Shown here: positions 28,704 to 37,629 of the stretch, in pieces
Layout: the number at the start of each line of letters is the position of its first letter
Numbering within the stretch: the stretch's first letter is position 1
Assembly (NCBI GenBank): GCA_963807735.1
Contig: CAWEDI010000011.1
Location: forward strand, 124,001-188,000
Source: Roseiarcus sp963807735
GTDB taxonomy: Bacteria; Pseudomonadota; Alphaproteobacteria; Rhizobiales; Beijerinckiaceae
DNA: 64,000 bases
Direction of reading: 5' to 3'
Position numbers and translations under genes: made by a program
The notes under the pieces: model-generated
What the model was told of the DNA's origin: nothing
The model's database searches: none
Seen by the model: the letters and a program-made list of their open reading frames with translations, nothing else

Positions 28704-29743
28704 TGCGGATACCGAACCCGTAACGCCGTTAACGAAAGCATGTGAAGGGTTGCGGAATAGTATCGATCCGGTCGAATTACGCGGAGCTCGTCGGGAAATT
28801 TTTCATTCCTCAACGCGCAGCGGGCGAGCGCGGCGACGGCGCGATAGCCCGGATCGGCGAAACTCTGCGTAATCGCGGCTTTCTGCACGTCGATCACCAT
28901 CGGCGCCCCGCCGGACGCGCCGAGCCAGTCCTGCGTCACGGCGGCGAGCCGCGGTTTCGCCTCGGGCGGCCCCCAGGCGAGATAGAGCGGCGCGCGGATC
29001 AGCTCGTAGCCGAACACCGGCGGCCGATCGGCCGCGGGCGCCACGCCGCCGCGCAACGAAATCCAGTCGGCGGGAAGACCGAAAGAGCCAAATCGCGCCG
29101 CATCGTACAGGGCGAGACCGCTGGCGCGCAGACCCGTCCAATCGACTTCCGGCGCCGCGTCGGCGAGCGCGTCGAACGCCGGGAATATCCAATAGGACAG
29201 ATTGACCAACGGGCCGTCGGCGGTGTCGTCGTCGCCGAAGCCGGCCGCGCCCGGCCGCAATGCGGGACCGAAGGCGGTCGGAAAGACGACCTTCTGCGAC
29301 AGCGACAGCGCGATCTGACGCGCGGCGGCGGTGTAGTCCGGCGCGCTCCAGCGCCGTCCCGCCTCCGCCAGGCCCCAGGCGATCAGGAGATCGCCGTCGG
29401 TGGCGTTGTTCTTGTCCATGACGTGCGGGTTGTCCTGCGGCCGCCAGCGCCAGGCGGCGAGATGATCGCCGCGCACCTCAAGATTGGCCAGGGTCCAGCT
29501 CCACAGCTTGGCGAACGTGTCGCGGTCATCGTTGAAGGCGGCAAGCACCAGCGCGTAGCCCTGCCCCTCGCTGTGGCTGATATTTTCGGCGGATTCGTCG
29601 AACAGCCGCCCGTTGGCGTCGATGAACTTCGCCTTGTAATGCGCCCAATTCTGAGCGGCGTCGTCGGCGCGCGCCGGCGCGGCGAGCGAAAGGCCGAGCG
29701 CGACGAGCAAGGCGGTCAGCGGCAAGCGCGCGCGCGGCCTCAC
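28697..29743 (-). CDS. bcsZ: cellulase / endoglucanase of the cellulose operon (glycosyl hydrolase family 8)
   Basis: This 348-residue secreted protein has a signal peptide (LPLTALLVALGLSLAAPARA) and the GH8 fold. The proposed acid Glu lies in SHSEGQGYALVLAA and the acidic Asp in NNATDGDLLIAWGLAEAG. The late motifs GYELIRAPLYLAWG and YYSATLHMLSLTALRVRYP are also typical. BcsZ trims or edits nascent glucan in the periplasm and is needed for proper cellulose export in several species. The ATG overlaps the bcsB stop (ATGA at 29740-29743) and the gene's stop overlaps the bcsK start, so the three are translationally coupled. Confidence 0.93.
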   Translation of the reverse strand: MRPRARLPLTALLVALGLSLAAPARADDAAQNWAHYKAKFIDANGRLFDESAENISHSEGQGYALVLAAFNDDRDTFAKLWSWTLANLEVRGDHLAAWRWRPQDNPHVMDKNNATDGDLLIAWGLAEAGRRWSAPDYTAAARQIALSLSQKVVFPTAFGPALRPGAAGFGDDDTADGPLVNLSYWIFPAFDALADAAPEVDWTGLRASGLALYDAARFGSFGLPADWISLRGGVAPAADRPPVFGYELIRAPLYLAWGPPEAKPRLAAVTQDWLGASGGAPMVIDVQKAAITQSFADPGYRAVAALARCALRNEKFPDELRVIRPDRYYSATLHMLSLTALRVRYPQC

Positions 29744-31995
29744 GAGCGGTTCCCATGCGCGCGGACGGCGAGGCGCGTCGCGATGCCGAGCACGACGGCG
29801 GCGACCAGGATGGAGAGCACGTAATAGTCGAGGTTCGCCGACATGAAGCCCGCGGCGATCAGCCGCAAATTGCCGGGAGTGAGCGTCTCGGTCGGAATGA
29901 AATAGGTATGCACGGCGTGGTCGATGCTCTTCGCCCCGCCGCGCAGCGTGAAGGCGGCGGCGCGGCCTTCGACCTCGTTCCAGTTCGACGGGGCGACGAG
30001 GCTCGTCATGTCGCGGGCCAGCGTTGGCTGATCGGCGCCGACGACGAGCGTCCAGGTGTCGAAGCCGCTCGGCCCGTGCGCCTGCGCGAGCAGGATCGTC
30101 GCATGCTCCGGCGCCTCGATGATCCGCTCGGGATCGCGCAACAGCGCGAAATCGCCGCGATGGATATTGATGTAGCGGTCATAGAGCCCGCGCAGCGTGA
30201 CGCGCGGCGAGAAGTTTTCCGGCGTGGCGTGGCCGCCTTCCGCCCATTGGTCGAAGACCTGGCTTGAATCGAGGCTCGGCGCCGGCGCGGTCCCGCCCGG
30301 CTCGACCAGGCTTTGATCGCCGGCGTTCGGACGCGACCAGGATTTTCGCAAGGCGAGGTAATCGACGCCGAAGCTCTCGATCAGGCTAGGCGCGAAGTCG
30401 TTCAGCGCGCCGATGAACAGCACCGACCCGTGCGAGGCGGCTTCGCGGTCGAACGTGATACGCGCGCCGAGCGGGCGACCCGCCACGGAGGCCGTGCGCG
30501 CGAGATAGGTCGCAACCGCCCCAATGGTGCGGCGATCATGGCTAGGCGCGTAGATGAGGCTGTCGCTCTCGGACTGATAGGGAAATCCGCTCGACAGCGT
30601 CGCCGCCAGATTCGGCAAACGGCCGATATGGGCGAATTCGGGGACGATCAACTCGGAGCGGTCGAAGAACACGAACCGCTTGCGTACGTCCATCAGGTGC
30701 TTGACCTCGCAGGCCTGATCGCCGGCGTCCGGCGTCTGCGCCTCGACCACGATATGATTGACGCCCGGCCGCATGGCGCTCAGCGACACCGACACCGGAC
30801 GATCGCGAAACAGGTCGCCGCGCGGGTTCTTCATCGGCATCGAGCCGGCTTCGCGGTCGTTCACCCGCACCAGGATCTGCGCGATGGGCGAGAGCCCGTC
30901 GGCGTAGCCGGCGGTCAGCGACAGCGTCAGCTTGTCGTAGTCGGCCGGGTAGAAATCGCCGGGCAAGGTGATGTCGAACGCGGCGCGGTAGAGGCGGCCG
31001 CTGAACTCCTCGGTGCGTACGCCGAGGTCGCGCAACGGCACGCGCAGGCGGTCGCGCACGGCGTAGCCAAACTGGTTCGCGAGCGCGCGCGCCGCGGAAG
31101 GCGTCTCGGCGCGCTCCTCGGCGCGGCGGACCGGGAGGATGCCGTCAATCGCCTCCGCCGTCTCCTTCTGACTGTCGCCGGCGGCGACCACCACTACGCG
31201 ACCCAGAATGTCCTGCCCCTCGACCGACAGATTGCGGCCGGCCGACAGGAACTGTCCGAGACCGTGGGTGGCGAGGTACGCGCGTTGACCGGCGAGCACG
31301 TAGAGCCCGGCGCGGTCGCCAATCTCGCTGACGACCTCTACGCGCGGGCGCTGCACGTTGGCGCGGATGGCGACCGCCTCGACGGCGCGCAGCGCGTTCT
31401 CGACGGCGGCGGCGTCGGCGTCGTCGGGCAGCACGACGCGGATCGTCACCGCGCCGGTGACGTCGGGCGAAATCGCTGCGAGATCGTCGAGCATATCGAC
31501 ATGCGGCTCGGCGACGCCGGGAAAGGCGAGGCCGGACGAGGCGGGATCAACCTGCGTCCACAGTTCGTAGGTCGCCTCCATCGAGCAATCGACGCGATGG
31601 CGCTGCGAAACGGCGATGCGCACGTTGTTGTAGCCGGTCGTCAGCAGGCCGCGCGGCAATTCGACGTCGAGCGCGCCGGGGTCGGTCGCCGCCGCGATTG
31701 GCGTCTGCGCGATCGCGACGTCGTTGACGCTGATCGACAAGCTCGACGCCTCGGGCATCACCGAGATCGCGTTGGTGAAGCCGATATGGATGCGCGCGCG
31801 CGTGCGGGCTTCGGCGGAGGTCACGTAGATCGGCCAGCTCTTGGCGCTGGTCTCGCCCTCGAACCGGAGTTGCAGCGGATCGGACCCCAGCCTGTGCAGG
31901 GCTTCGCCGCCGGCGTTGGAGCCGGCGTCGGCGAGCGCGGCGCTCGCCCCGAGCAGACCGGCCAGCATCGCTGCGAGGAAAGCTTTCGACCGCAT
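29740..31995 (-). CDS. bcsB: cellulose synthase regulatory subunit BcsB
   Basis: This 751-residue protein has a signal peptide (AFLAAMLAGLLGASAALA) and a C-terminal transmembrane helix (YVLSILVAAVVLGIATRLAV), the expected topology of the periplasmic, membrane-anchored partner of BcsA. Two carbohydrate-binding/flavodoxin-like halves are visible through the repeated pattern LQLRFEGETSAKSWPIY / NNVRIAVSQRHRVDCSMEATYELWTQVDP and AAFDITLPGDFYPADYDKLTLSL / RPGVNHIVVEAQTPDAGDQAC. The start ATG at 31995 follows a GAGG site, 11 bp after the bcsA stop. Longer upstream reading overlaps bcsA and is not supported. Confidence 0.94.
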   Translation of the reverse strand: MRSKAFLAAMLAGLLGASAALADAGSNAGGEALHRLGSDPLQLRFEGETSAKSWPIYVTSAEARTRARIHIGFTNAISVMPEASSLSISVNDVAIAQTPIAAATDPGALDVELPRGLLTTGYNNVRIAVSQRHRVDCSMEATYELWTQVDPASSGLAFPGVAEPHVDMLDDLAAISPDVTGAVTIRVVLPDDADAAAVENALRAVEAVAIRANVQRPRVEVVSEIGDRAGLYVLAGQRAYLATHGLGQFLSAGRNLSVEGQDILGRVVVVAAGDSQKETAEAIDGILPVRRAEERAETPSAARALANQFGYAVRDRLRVPLRDLGVRTEEFSGRLYRAAFDITLPGDFYPADYDKLTLSLTAGYADGLSPIAQILVRVNDREAGSMPMKNPRGDLFRDRPVSVSLSAMRPGVNHIVVEAQTPDAGDQACEVKHLMDVRKRFVFFDRSELIVPEFAHIGRLPNLAATLSSGFPYQSESDSLIYAPSHDRRTIGAVATYLARTASVAGRPLGARITFDREAASHGSVLFIGALNDFAPSLIESFGVDYLALRKSWSRPNAGDQSLVEPGGTAPAPSLDSSQVFDQWAEGGHATPENFSPRVTLRGLYDRYINIHRGDFALLRDPERIIEAPEHATILLAQAHGPSGFDTWTLVVGADQPTLARDMTSLVAPSNWNEVEGRAAAFTLRGGAKSIDHAVHTYFIPTETLTPGNLRLIAAGFMSANLDYYVLSILVAAVVLGIATRLAVRAHGNRS

Positions 31996-32006
31996 CGTCA
32001 AGTTCC

Positions 32007-34287
32007 TCAAGCGCTGGCCGCGCGCGACGGCGCCGCTTCGGAATTCGCATTGGCGGCGGCGGCGGCCGCCTCGGCGGCGGAGGCCGCCGCCTCGATCGCC
32101 GGCGTTGCAGGCTCGCCATGCACCACCCGGCGCGCGGCGCGATGCGCGCGCCATTCCGAAAGCAGCAGCCGAAGCCCGCGCGGCGGACCCGAAAAGCTCC
32201 AGGCGAAGAAGGTGGCGACGCCGTGCAGAATGCCGCGGCGGCGGCGGCGATTCTCGCGGAACTGCGCGATGTCTCTGACGTCGCCGAACATCAGGTCGCT
32301 GATCGCCTGGTAATGCCGGCGCTTCAGCTTGCCGAATTTAAAGCCGATCTCGACGACGTCGCCGCGGGTCAACCAGTTGCTGACGACCACCGGGAAACTC
32401 TGGGCGCCGTTGCCCGAGCGCAGCTTGACGTCGACCACCGCCGCCATCCCCTGGACGATCGGCTGCACCAGTTGGTCGGCCGGCATGCTGACCCGGCAGC
32501 CGCCATAGGAGACGTCGACCGCTTTGCCCGGCACGATGCCGCTGCCCAAGGCGAGATCGACCGGTCGCTCCAGCGGAACCCGATACGTCCGCCGCTCCGA
32601 GATGACGCCGAGCGAAGCGGCCGACATCAGGAGATTGAACAGGTTCCACATCGCGACGACTGCGAGCAGTTCGTTGGCCTCGCGTTCGGTGAACCAGCGC
32701 CAGGCGCACACCACCATCGAGATCGAATAGACCGCGAACAGCACGAAGAACGGCGTCGACAGCTCCGACAGATGGTCCTTGTCGAGGCTGTTGCCCTTGT
32801 CGGTGACGTTGAAGGTCGGCTTGTAGGGATTCAGAATGACGCTGAACAGGCCGCGCGCGAGATATAGCGTCTGCATGTACTCGTAGACCTCGGAGACCAG
32901 CGCCCATCGCACCTGGCCGTAGAGGTAGTTTTGCATCATCATATTCGCCAACATATAGAGCACCGTGTAGGAGAGAAACTCCTGCGCGTTGGCGATATAG
33001 ATCTGCATATTGAAATAGATAAAAAGCAACGGCGAGATGAGGAACGGCAATCGGAAGAACGCGAAGAACCAATAGGTGATGTTGGAGAGATAGCAGATCT
33101 TCTGCGCCAAGGTGAGGCCGCGCTTCAGCACCGGATTCTTCAACAGGAAGATCTGGAACATGCCGCGCGCCCAGCGCGACCGCTGGCCGATGAACGACGA
33201 GAACGTCTCCGGCTGCAGCCCGGAGATCATCGGCTTGTCGATATACATCGATCGCCAGCCGCGCGAATGCAGGTCGAGCGCGGTCTCGCAATCCTCGGTG
33301 ATGGTGATGCCGGAGAAGCCGCCGACGAGTTGCAGCGCCTCGCGGCGGATCACCGCCGCCGAGCCGCAGAAAAACGCGCCGTTCCACTTGTCGAGGCCCT
33401 TCTGGATGATGCCGTAGAACATCTCGTTCTCCGACGGCATCTTGTTGAAGGTCTCGAGATTACGCTCCAGCGGATCAGGGTTGGTGAAGAAATGCGGCGT
33501 CTGGCATAGGAACAGGCGCGGGTCTTCGCGAAAATAGCCGACCGTCTCTCGCAGGAATTCGCGCAACGGGGACATGGTCGGCGTCGAACACGACGATCAG
33601 TTCGCCGGTCGACTGCTTGAAGCAGTTGTTCATATTGCCGGCCTTGGCGTGCTCGTTCTTGGCCCGCGTCAAGTATTTCGCGCCGAGCTCTTCGGCGAGC
33701 GCCGTCAGTTCGACCCGCCGCTCGCGCGCCTCCTTGGCCTTCTTGGCGTTGTCCTGATTGCATTTCTGGTCGGTGCCGCCGTCGTCGAGCATCCAGACGT
33801 TGAGCTTTTCCTTGGGATAATCCATGTCGACCGCCGCGATGACCGTCATCGCCAGCAGCTCGGGGTCCTCATTGTAGGTCGGGATATAAATGTCGACCGT
33901 CGGCAGATCCTCGTGGCGCCGACCGGCTTCGGCGGCTTGCGGTCGAGCGGATCGGCGACGACGAACAGGCTGATCGCCAGCATGATCGTTGCTATAGACC
34001 TCGGCCATGTAGAGCAGCACGCCGGGAACGAAGTTCCAGAGATCGCTGGCCGGCGGGATCGTATTGACGGTGCGCCAGAAAAAATAGCGGATGACGACCG
34101 CGGTCCCGAGCGCGAGGTAAATCTGGCGCCAGGTTCCCGTCAGGCCGAGCGCCCGAATCGCCGACATCGCGATCAGCGCGGCGACGCCGATCGCAAATTG
34201 CGAGCGGATGCCGACGGGCTCGGTGGCCAGGACGATGAACACAAGCCCCGAGCTGAGCCACAGGGCCTTCTTGACCGACCGCTCCAT
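32007..34287 (-). CDS. bcsA: cellulose synthase catalytic subunit BcsA (frame broken)
   Basis: BcsA polymerises UDP-glucose at the inner membrane and threads the glucan through its own channel. N-terminal helices are followed by the GT2 domain: IPTYNED, LDDGG, FDADH, TEDCET and the acceptor motif QRSRWARG. Further helices and a C-terminal PilZ domain follow, with RRTYR and DVSYGGCRV, the c-di-GMP-binding motifs. Total length is about 758 residues. Breaks occur at 33989-33991 (one extra base), around 33911-33917 (two extra or one missing) and in the cccc run at 33568-33571, where one c too many separates VVFDADHV from PLREFLRETVGYF. The presence of the PilZ motif indicates post-translational activation by c-di-GMP. 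No cyclase or phosphodiesterase gene is in the window. Confidence 0.93.
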
Positions 34288-34369
34288 ACGCCACGCCCTG
34301 ACGCTACCGCACTGCGGCGCAGCCTAGGGCGTTAGGCTTTACATTCCCTTACGGTATGACGCAGAGGAA
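34288..34369. other. gap between bcsA start and frcA end
   Basis: These 82 bases should contain the bcs promoter (minus strand) and any frcA terminator. I see no strong hairpin with a T run and no clear promoter boxes. Confidence 0.35.
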
Positions 34370-35161
34370 TTAGTTGAGCGCGTCGGGCGGCGGCGGCATG
34401 GCGCCGGTCATCATCGCCACCGCGTCGGACATCGACACCTTCTTCGGGTCGACCACGGTCAGCCGCTTGCCGAGCCGGTGGATATGGATGCGATCGGCGA
34501 GCTCGAACACATGCGGCATGTTGTGCGAAATCAAGATGATCGGCAGCCCGCGCTTCTTGACGTCGAGGATCAGCTCCAACACCCGGCGCGATTCCTTGAC
34601 GCCGAGCGCCGCCGTCGGCTCGTCCATGATAACGACCCGCTTGGCGAAAGCGGCGGCCCGCGCCACCGCGACGCCTTGGCGCTGTCCGCCCGACAGCGTC
34701 TCGACGGGTTGGTTAATGTTCTGAATCGTCATCAGCCCAAGCTCGTTGAGCTTTTCGCGCGCGAATTTCTGCATGGCGCCGCGGTTCAGCAGCCGGAAAT
34801 ACTGGCCTAGGAATCCGCCGGCGCGGATTTCGCGGCCTAAAAACATGTTGTCGGCGATCGACAGCGCCGGCGACAACGCGAGGTTTTGGTAAACGGTTTC
34901 TATTCCCGCCTCGCGCGCGTCGATCGGCGAGCGGAAATTCACCACCTCGTTGCCGAGACGGATTTCGCCGGCGTCCGGAATCACGGCGCCGCAGATCGCC
35001 TTGATGAGCGACGATTTGCCGGCGCCGTTGTCGCCGATCACCGCCGTGATCTCGTTGGGGTAGAGATCGAAATCGGCGTGATCGAGCGCGGTGACGCGCC
35101 CGTAGCGCTTCACCAGTTGCCGGCAGGTGAGGATGGGTTGGGCGCTGCCGTTGACGCTCAC
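34370..35161 (-). CDS. frcA: sugar ABC transporter ATP-binding protein FrcA
   Basis: This 263-residue ATPase has only one nucleotide-binding domain, unlike the double-domain RbsA/XylG type, and this is the hallmark of the fructose/ribose/mannose FrcA group. The Walker A motif is GDNGAGKSS, the Q loop is in YQNLALSPALSI, the signature is LSGGQRQGVAVAR, Walker B is VVIMDEPTAALG and the switch His is in LISHNMPHV. The GTG at 35159-35161 overlaps the permease stop as GTGA and is chosen over an ATG 21 bp upstream inside frcC. It is the third gene of frcB-frcC-frcA. Confidence 0.87.
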   Translation of the reverse strand: MSVNGSAQPILTCRQLVKRYGRVTALDHADFDLYPNEITAVIGDNGAGKSSLIKAICGAVIPDAGEIRLGNEVVNFRSPIDAREAGIETVYQNLALSPALSIADNMFLGREIRAGGFLGQYFRLLNRGAMQKFAREKLNELGLMTIQNINQPVETLSGGQRQGVAVARAAAFAKRVVIMDEPTAALGVKESRRVLELILDVKKRGLPIILISHNMPHVFELADRIHIHRLGKRLTVVDPKKVSMSDAVAMMTGAMPPPPDALN

Positions 35162-36243
35162 TTGGCGATCCTCCGGATCCATTGGTCGAGCGCGACGGCG
35201 ACGATGATCAGCACGCCGATCGCGAATTCCTGCCACAGCACGTCGAGGCCGGCGAGCGAGACAGCAGAGCGGAACACGCCGACGATCAGCGCGCCGATCA
35301 ACGTGCCGACGATGGAGCCGCGGCCGCCGAACAGGGAGGTGCCGCCGATCACCACGGCGGTGATGCTGTCGAGGTTCATGTTTTCGCCGGCGGTCGGGCT
35401 GATCGCGCCGATGCGGCCGATCAGCGCCCAGCCGGCGATCGCCGAGATGAGGCCGGCCAGCGTATAGACGCTGAGCAGGATGCGGTCGGTATTGATGCCG
35501 GCCAGTCGCGCCGCCTCGGGATCGTCGCCGGTGGCGTAGATATGGCGTCCATAGGCGGTGCGGTTGAGCACGTACCAGACGATGATCGCCACCACGATCA
35601 ACAAGAAACTGGCGAGGATGATGCGCGCCCCGCCGATCTCGAACGGCACGCCCATGAGCTGCAGGAACGGCGCCTGCTCGTCGAGGTCCTGCTCGCGGAT
35701 CGTTTCGCTCTGCGAGTAGAAGATGTTGAGCGCCCCGATGATGCTCAGGGTTCCGAGCGTCACGATGAACGGCGGCATTTGCAACCGCGTGACCAACGTG
35801 CCGTTGAGGTAACCGCAGGCGAGCCCGCACAAGAGGCCGAGGGGAAACGCCAGAATGACCGGCCATCCGTCGATGACCGCGAGACGCCCCATGACCACCG
35901 AGGAGATGACCATGATGACGCCAACCGAGAGGTCGATGCCGGCGGTCAGGATGATCAGCGTCTGCGCCATGCCGACGATGCCGATGATCGTCACCTGCGT
36001 CAGCACCAGCGACAGATTGTTGGCTGTCGCGAAGTGCGACGGGTTGACCGCTATGCCCAACAAAAGCCCGAGAATAAGAACGACGACGGGGACCGTCGTC
36101 GGGTAAAGGTGGAGGAAACGCTGGACACGTTTGGTGAGGGAAAGACGCTCCTCCTCGAAACTGGCCTGCGTGGTGGCCGCGGCGGTGAGAACGCGTTCGA
36201 ATTCCTGTGTCGGGGGTCGTCCGCCCGTCGAGGCATCGCTCAT
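35158..36243 (-). CDS. frcC: sugar ABC transporter permease FrcC
   Basis: This 361-residue permease of the CUT2 (RbsC-like) class has about ten hydrophobic helices. Conserved segments are AQTLIILTAGIDLSVG, GYLNGTLVTRLQMPPFIVTLGT, ATGDDPEAARLAGINTDRIL and SITAVVIGGTSLFGGRGSIVGT. A 50-residue cytoplasmic N-terminus precedes the first helix, as in FrcC. The ATG at 36241-36243 matches the family start. A longer frame upstream reads through the gap to frcB and is not supported. It forms the membrane channel for the FrcB-delivered sugar. Confidence 0.88.
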   Translation of the reverse strand: MSDASTGGRPPTQEFERVLTAAATTQASFEEERLSLTKRVQRFLHLYPTTVPVVVLILGLLLGIAVNPSHFATANNLSLVLTQVTIIGIVGMAQTLIILTAGIDLSVGVIMVISSVVMGRLAVIDGWPVILAFPLGLLCGLACGYLNGTLVTRLQMPPFIVTLGTLSIIGALNIFYSQSETIREQDLDEQAPFLQLMGVPFEIGGARIILASFLLIVVAIIVWYVLNRTAYGRHIYATGDDPEAARLAGINTDRILLSVYTLAGLISAIAGWALIGRIGAISPTAGENMNLDSITAVVIGGTSLFGGRGSIVGTLIGALIVGVFRSAVSLAGLDVLWQEFAIGVLIIVAVALDQWIRRIAK

Positions 36244-36284
36244 CGCCCGCTCCCCCTTGTTGTTTCCGCCACAGTCATTATTTC

Positions 36285-36300
36285 CGCCGCTCTTGCGGCG
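36285..36300 (-). terminator. stem-loop between frcB and frcC (possible attenuator or 3' stabiliser)
   Basis: Arms CGCCGC and GCGGCG enclose a four-base loop on the transcript between frcB and frcC. In operons of this kind such a hairpin often protects the binding-protein message or partly terminates transcription so that FrcB is made in excess. There is no following T run, so a full terminator is unlikely. Confidence 0.35.
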
Positions 36301-36379
36301 TCTTGTCTCGTCGCCCGAAGGTTGAAGCCCGCAGGCGACGAGCATCGTTATCGGATTAAGCGATCAAACGCATCGGAAA

Positions 36380-37390
36380 TCAACCCCAGCAGAGCTTCTT
36401 GCCTTCCTCGACGCTGATCGACGGTACGCCCGGGACCGGGTGATCGGTCACAAGCTTCTCGCCGGTGTCGATGCTCTTTGGCTTTTCGCCGGTCTTGATG
36501 AACTTCGCGACCGCCTCGACTCCGTCGGCGGCCATCAGCAGCGGGTATTGCTGCGAGGTGGCGCCGATGATGCCTTCCTTGACGCTCTTGATGCCGGGGC
36601 AGCCGCCGTCGACCGCGACGACCAGGACGCCCTTCTCCTTGCCCGCCGCCTTGAGCGCGGCGTAACCGCCGTCCGCGGACGGTTCGTTGATGGCGTAGAC
36701 GACGTCGATGTGATCGGCCTTCTGCAGGATCTTCTCCATCGCCTTGCGGCCGCCGTCATCCGATCCCGCCGTCACGTCCGAGCCGACGATCTGCGGACTG
36801 TCGCTCATCGAGAAGTGCTTGGGATCCTTCACCTTGATGCCGAAGCCGGTGAGAAAACCGTTGTGACGGAGATAGTCAACGGTCGGCTGGTTGGCGGCGA
36901 GATCGAGGGTGGCGATCTTGGCCGTGGACGCCTTGTCGCCGAGCGTCGCCTTCGCCCATTGACCGATCAGTTCGCCCGCCTTGAAGTTGTCAGTGGCGAA
37001 ATTGGCGTCCGCGGCGTCGATCGGATCGAGCGGCGTGTCAAGCGTGATGACGAGAATGCCGGCGGCGCGGGCCTTCTTGACTGTCGGCACGATCGCGGTC
37101 GAATCGCTCGGCACCAACAGGATGCCCTTGGCGCCGGCGGCCATCAGCTGCTCGATCGCCGCGACCTCGCCATCGTTGTCGCCGTCGTATTTGCCGGCGT
37201 AGGCCTGCGGGGTGAGACCGAGCTCCTTGGCCTTGGCCTCGAAACCCTGTTTCATCTTGACAAAGAACGGATTTGTGTTGGTCTTGGTGACAAGCCCGAC
37301 GATGTCGGCGGCCATCGAGGGCGCGCCCGTTAGGGCAAGCGCCAGCGCGGCGCCGGCGACGGTTGTGAGAACTCTAAAGTTCCTGGACAT
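36380..37390 (-). CDS. frcB: sugar ABC transporter substrate-binding protein FrcB
   Basis: This 336-residue periplasmic protein has a signal peptide ending GAPSMAA and the type I sugar-binding fold: VGLVTKTNTNPFFVKMKQGFEAKAKELG, GILLVPSDSTAIVPTVKKARAAGI, ITLDTPLDPIDAADANFATDN, INEPSADGGYAALKAAG, VAVDGGCPGIKSVKEGIIGATSQQYPLLMAADGVEA and the C-terminal KKLCWG. The overall pattern agrees with FrcB of Sinorhizobium, which binds fructose, ribose and mannose. It leads the operon and starts 115 bp from the palindromic operator that it shares with frcR. Confidence 0.88.
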   Translation of the reverse strand: MSRNFRVLTTVAGAALALALTGAPSMAADIVGLVTKTNTNPFFVKMKQGFEAKAKELGLTPQAYAGKYDGDNDGEVAAIEQLMAAGAKGILLVPSDSTAIVPTVKKARAAGILVITLDTPLDPIDAADANFATDNFKAGELIGQWAKATLGDKASTAKIATLDLAANQPTVDYLRHNGFLTGFGIKVKDPKHFSMSDSPQIVGSDVTAGSDDGGRKAMEKILQKADHIDVVYAINEPSADGGYAALKAAGKEKGVLVVAVDGGCPGIKSVKEGIIGATSQQYPLLMAADGVEAVAKFIKTGEKPKSIDTGEKLVTDHPVPGVPSISVEEGKKLCWG

Positions 37391-37479
37391 GACTTCCTCC
37401 CGAATGCGTCGTAAAGCAAAGCGCTTCTGGTTTTGTTGAGGCGCTTCGCGAGCGGCCCATGGTCGCGCCGCCGCCCGCC

Positions 37480-37509
37480 TATAGACACAAAGCCGAGACC
37501 GCTTGTCAA
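37480..37509 (-). promoter_or_regulatory. frcB promoter (TTGACA-18-TCTATA)
   Basis: On the minus strand a perfect -35 TTGACA (37504-37509) is followed after 18 bases by TCTATA (37480-37485). The -35 box overlaps the left arm of the palindrome, so a bound repressor would block RNA polymerase. About 90 bases separate the -10 box from the frcB start codon. Confidence 0.6.
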
Positions 37510-37540
37510 GAATAAATCAACGCGTTTGATTTATTCTTGA
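37506..37540. promoter_or_regulatory. perfect 15+5+15 palindrome, FrcR operator candidate
   Basis: The arms TCAAGAATAAATCAA and TTGATTTATTCTTGA are exact inverted complements around CGCGT. The arms are A/T-rich in an otherwise very GC-rich genome and the dyad lies midway in the divergent frcB/frcR gap. ROK repressors of the Mlc/NagC/XylR kind bind A/T-rich dyads with a CG-containing centre. Both flanking promoters have their -35 box inside or at the edge of the dyad, so one site can repress frcBCA and frcR together. Confidence 0.75.
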
Positions 37541-37566
37541 CTTGTCACGCGCCGCCCTGCTAATCG
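37537..37566 (+). promoter_or_regulatory. frcR promoter candidate (TTGACT-18-TAATCG)
   Basis: TTGACT at 37537-37542 begins inside the right arm of the palindrome. TAATCG follows after 18 bases. The -10 match is weak, so the assignment rests mainly on position and on the mirror arrangement of the frcB promoter. Confidence 0.45.
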
Positions 37567-37629
37567 AATGGGCAATGACGAGACCAGGCCGGGAGAGCCC
37601 GAGCGATTGCTCCCGCCACGGGGACGCAT

